Part shown: positions 61,381-64,000 of the stretch, piece after piece
Numbering within the stretch: position 1 is the stretch's first letter
How the letters are laid out: each line of letters opens with the position of its first letter
From: Methylovirgula sp.
Lineage (GTDB): Bacteria; Pseudomonadota; Alphaproteobacteria; Rhizobiales; Beijerinckiaceae
Length of the DNA stretch: 64,000 nt
Direction: 5' to 3'
Assembly: GCF_037200945.1 (NCBI RefSeq)
Contig: NZ_JBBCGP010000001.1
Span: 1,424,501 to 1,488,500 of the forward strand
The notes under the pieces: generated by a model
Databases searched by the model: none
Told to the model about the DNA's origin: nothing
What the model saw: the letters and a program-made list of their open reading frames with translations, nothing else
Position numbers and translations under genes: made by a program

Positions 61381-61849
61381 CGGACGTCCGACCGTATTGA
61401 TTATTGGCCTCGACAAGTATCGTCATTAGCTCGACGAACTTGATGCGGGCGGCCACAGGTAACGGCTCGAGGAGCCTCGTCTGTGCCTCGCGCATCTTAC
61501 CATACATCTTTTTCATCAGCCGGCTGCCCTTGGGCGTGATGTAAGTCAGCTTATGGCGGCCGTCGGCCTCGCTTGCCTCGCGCTTCACCATCCCACGCTG
61601 TTCGAGCCGCCTCAGGACATCCGCCATCGTCGTCCGATCGACGCCGAGCTCCAGACATAAGGACGTCTGGTCGAGGCCCGGACGTTCGGACAATGTGGTA
61701 AGCAGCCCATATTGAACGGGCGTGACGATGAACTCCTGGCAGCACTCGAAGAATAGGGCGTGGTGAATCTGGTTCAGCCGCCGGATCAGATAACCGGGTC
61801 GCTGCCATAAATGTCCGGTCGGCAGTTCAATTTCGCCGATATCGGGCAC
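61364..61849 (-). CDS. MarR-family regulator (NicR/PicR-like)
   Basis: 161 residues if the GTG at 61849 is the start; the frame is open to an ATG at 62035, but that extension is Arg/Pro/Ser-rich and not family-like. The winged helix is clear: RPGYLIRRLNQIHHALFFEC, FIVTPVQYGLLTTLSERPGL, DQTSLCLELGVDRTTMADVL, RRLEQRGMVKREASEADGRH. The C-terminal dimer helix is MRLAQ-like (KMREAQTRLLEPL). Relatives NicR and PicR repress pyridine-degradation genes and respond to a pathway intermediate. It is convergent with the transporter gene (17-bp overlap). It is the most likely binder of the two similar operator-like sites. Confidence 0.85.
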   Translation of the reverse strand: MPDIGEIELPTGHLWQRPGYLIRRLNQIHHALFFECCQEFIVTPVQYGLLTTLSERPGLDQTSLCLELGVDRTTMADVLRRLEQRGMVKREASEADGRHKLTYITPKGSRLMKKMYGKMREAQTRLLEPLPVAARIKFVELMTILVEANNQYGRTSVKAFE

Positions 61850-62305
61850 GACTTGGGCACGATCCTTCGCATTGATGCGAGGCTCATGGGAAGATCGGGG
61901 ACGGGTTTTGGAGCGGGGGGTTGGCACGGAGAACTGCCCAGGCAATGTTGCGTATTTACAACGAATTTCGAAAGTAAGGCAACGGCTATATGTGGGCATC
62001 CGGCACAACACAAGCCATATCACATCATCTTCCAATGTGATCAGCGCCTCACTAAGGAAATTGGCGCATAACTCGGGCGAGCTAGCGATCTGTGATGTCT
62101 CTGGACGCTGACCGCCATGGGCTTGTCAGACGAGCTGACAATGCCTGCGTCTTCGTCTCGGTTAGGTAGGCACGCAATTTGCCTCTTTTCGAAGTGGGCG
62201 GAGACTTCGTGGCCTCTGCCCAAAGCAAAAGCGCGCGTTGCTGCATTTTCTGGCTTCCTGCCTTCGAAAGGTATCTCGACATGACGTTGCCCGCATGTAC
62301 ATTGT
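61850..62305. other. intergenic region between the MarR gene and the ABC importer
   Basis: This region should hold the MarR promoter. No real gene is seen. One operator-like site lies at its right end. Confidence 0.4.
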
Positions 62306-62326
62306 TTGTCAGTGTACTGACGAAAT
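62306..62326. promoter_or_regulatory. operator-like site upstream of the ABC importer
   Basis: TTGTCAG-TGTA-CTGACGAAAT, about 105 bp before the ABC gene. GTCAGT-GT-ACTGAC inside it is a perfect 6-2-6 inverted repeat. It matches the site at 52837 over a wider stretch (ACAT ... TCAG ... TACTGACGAAAT ... GCAATT), at almost the same distance from its gene. Confidence 0.6.
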
Positions 62327-62423
62327 GCAATTGGCCTGACGATGCCGGTAGGATGCCACGCGAGCTACCATGCCGCCATCGGCAAGCGCGTCGACTCATA
62401 ACTAGAGCGATGGGGTAGGGGCG

Positions 62424-63254
62424 GTGCTTCAGCTAACTGAGCGGCGCACGACGACCGTGGCACCGGATTATCATGCCCAGTTAAGGGACGTCTCTCGCGT
62501 CTTCGAGCGGCCTCGTCAGGCGCCGTTGCATGCCATGGGTCCGGTGACGATCGACTTTGTGCGCGGCGAATTCTTCACCGTTGTCGGGCCGTCTGGCTGC
62601 GGCAAGTCTTCTTTGCTGGAAATCATCGCCGGACTTGCGCTGCCGACATCTGGAGAGGTGATTTTCGAGGGGCGGCCGCACAAAGGGGTGCCGGAAGGCA
62701 TCGGCGTTATATTTCAGGAAGACGCGTCATTTCCGTGGTTGACCGTCGCCGACAACGTCGCCTTTGGTTTGCGCCGCAACGGAACGGATCCAGCGGAGAC
62801 GAAACGCCGGGTCGATCATGCGCTCGGCTTAATGGGCCTTCGTGAATTCGCGCGCGCCTATCCGACGCATCTCTCTGGCGGGATGCGCCAGCGCGTCTGC
62901 ATCGCGCGAACGCTTGTCATGCAGCCGCGTTTCATTTTGCTCGACGAGCCATTCGGGGCTCTGGATCAGCAGACGCGCCTCATCATGGGCGATGAACTGC
63001 TGAAGCTTTGGCGCGAAACACGCGCCACGGTTCTGCTGATCACTCATGCGCTCGACGAAGCTGCCATGTTGTCGGACCGTGTCGGCGTCATGTCGGCACG
63101 GCCAGGCCGCGTCATCGAATGCGTCGAGACAGGTTGGCCGCGCGACCGGACAAGTGAAATCCTAAGCGATCCAACCTTTGCCAAGATCAATGCGCAGCTC
63201 TGGCGCTCCTTACGCGAAGAGGCGATCAAGCTCATCGGCGAGAATAGGGTTTAA
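62424..63254 (+). CDS. ABC importer ATP-binding protein (TauB/SsuB type)
   Basis: 276 residues, GTG start at 62424. Walker A GPSGCGKSS, Q-loop VIFQEDASFPWLTVADNVAF, signature LSGGMRQR, Walker B FILLDEPFGALD and H-loop ITHALDEA are all intact. The FPWLTVADNVAFGL block is typical of nitrate/sulfonate/taurine importers. The permease gene follows after 6 bp. The binding protein is not in the window. The operator-like site upstream suggests co-regulation with the catabolic operon, so the substrate may be a pyridine carboxylate or related acid. Confidence 0.9.
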   Translation: MLQLTERRTTTVAPDYHAQLRDVSRVFERPRQAPLHAMGPVTIDFVRGEFFTVVGPSGCGKSSLLEIIAGLALPTSGEVIFEGRPHKGVPEGIGVIFQEDASFPWLTVADNVAFGLRRNGTDPAETKRRVDHALGLMGLREFARAYPTHLSGGMRQRVCIARTLVMQPRFILLDEPFGALDQQTRLIMGDELLKLWRETRATVLLITHALDEAAMLSDRVGVMSARPGRVIECVETGWPRDRTSEILSDPTFAKINAQLWRSLREEAIKLIGENRV

Positions 63255-63260
63255 GCTGCA

Positions 63261-64000
63261 TGACGAGAGTAGCCTTTCTGCGTATGCTTTTTATCGTGCT
63301 GGGAATCGCAATCGTCGAAGGCCTTTGTCGGTCGGGCATAATCCCGGCGATGGTCCTACCGGCCCCATCGCAAATCGCAGCATCGCTTTATGCGCTGCTT
63401 CAGGCAGGAACGTTTACGCAAGCCATCGTTTCGACATTCGCCAGCGTCGCAATTGCGGCGCTCATTTCGATTGCCGCGGGCATCTTAATCGGGGTGTCGG
63501 TTCATCGGCAACAACGTTTGCGCGCAATTGTCGCGCCAATCCTCGACAGCTATTACGCGGTCCCGACGTTTCTCTTCTATCCGATCCTTATTCTGTTTCT
63601 GGGCGTTGGCCGCGCGGCCATCGTCGGGATTGCCGTCATCATGGCCGTTGCATCCATGATTATCGCAACGCTCAATGGTCTGGACGCCGTCCCCCGCGTG
63701 CAGAAGCGAACGGCGCGAATTTTGCGGCTCAATGAGGTCCAGACCGCATTCCACGTCACGCTTCCGTCGGCAATGCCCTACCTCTTCACCGGCATCAAGC
63801 TCACAATTGCTTATGCGTTTATTGGCGTCATCGCATCGGAATTCATCATGTCAGGCAATGGCATCGGATATGAAATATCCAATGCTTACAACACATTCGA
63901 CAATCAAACGATGTACGGCCTGATGCTGCTGGTCATCATTGTAGTCTGTGTCGTCAACGGATTGATGCAATGGTTTGACGTCCGGTTACACGCGAGGAGA
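63261..64000 (+). CDS. ABC importer permease (TauC/SsuC type), 3' end outside window
   Basis: At least 246 residues from the ATG at 63261; the frame is still open at base 64000. It has about six membrane helices, starting MTRVAFLRMLFIVLGIAIVE, then the typical VLPAPSQIAASLYALLQAG and SVAIAALISIAAGILIGVSV. The loop that docks on the ATPase is present: RLNEVQTAFHVTLPSAMPYL, followed by GIKLTIAYAFIGVIASEFIM. It works with the ATPase before it. A periplasmic binding protein gene may follow beyond the window. Confidence 0.9.

Overview
The window looks like chromosome of an alphaproteobacterium of the Hyphomicrobiales, perhaps Beijerinckiaceae-like; the family is a guess. The signs are a high-GC sequence, a circularly permuted two-piece tmRNA gene, an alphaproteobacterial SspB followed by DUF4169 and ribbon-helix-helix genes, the thyA / dfrA-hflK-hflC-degP neighbourhood, a CIRCE-controlled groESL operon, and hisZ-hisG.

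Layout. 1-6608 is mostly housekeeping: the 3' part of an AsmA-family gene broken by a frameshift, a Tat-type D-amino-acid-oxidase-like flavoprotein with permuted motif order, the RHH/DUF4169/sspB genes with ssrA just upstream, a CPBP membrane protease and thyA. 6609 to about 34.6 kb is a surface and biofilm block that separates thyA from its usual partner dfrA. It holds a two-partner-secretion transporter fused to two extra outer-membrane barrels, three curlin-like genes, a CsgD-like LuxR regulator, a decayed second copy of the thyA 3' end, a LapG-type protease, a complete type I secretion set (TolC, ABC, HlyD), an RHH regulator, an exported protein of unknown function and a 4038-residue repeat adhesin. 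34.7-49.8 kb returns to core genes: a catalase-like peroxidase, GNAT, dfrA, hflKC, degP, groESL, ihfA, an SbmA/BacA-type ABC exporter-like protein, hisG/hisZ, a feruloyl-CoA-synthase-like ligase and tRNA-Gln. 49.8-51.5 kb is a small degraded patch with an intact AbiEii toxin gene and a broken antitoxin gene.

51.7-64.0 kb is a catabolic cluster. NicX, NicD and NicF homologues give the maleamate route from 2,5-dihydroxypyridine. Upstream of them, in the same direction, lie a 4,5-dihydroxyphthalate-decarboxylase-like protein, a Rieske ferredoxin, both subunits of a Rieske ring-hydroxylating oxygenase, and an amidohydrolase-family decarboxylase. An MHS-type transporter, a MarR regulator, a GntR regulator and a TauBC/SsuBC-type ABC importer complete the cluster. 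My reading is that a carboxylated pyridine is hydroxylated by the Rieske system, decarboxylated to 2,5-dihydroxypyridine and opened to maleamate and maleate. Two similar operator-like palindromes, each about 105 bp upstream of the first gene of a transcription unit, tie the catabolic operon and the ABC importer to one regulator, most likely the MarR protein.

How the genes work together. The Lap-type system would secrete the giant adhesin, hold it in the outer membrane by its N-terminal module and release it by LapG cleavage; the curlin-like proteins and the CsgD-like regulator are probably part of the same lifestyle switch. The catabolic cluster is a separate metabolic module. All functional assignments are from reading sequence motifs; no database search was possible.
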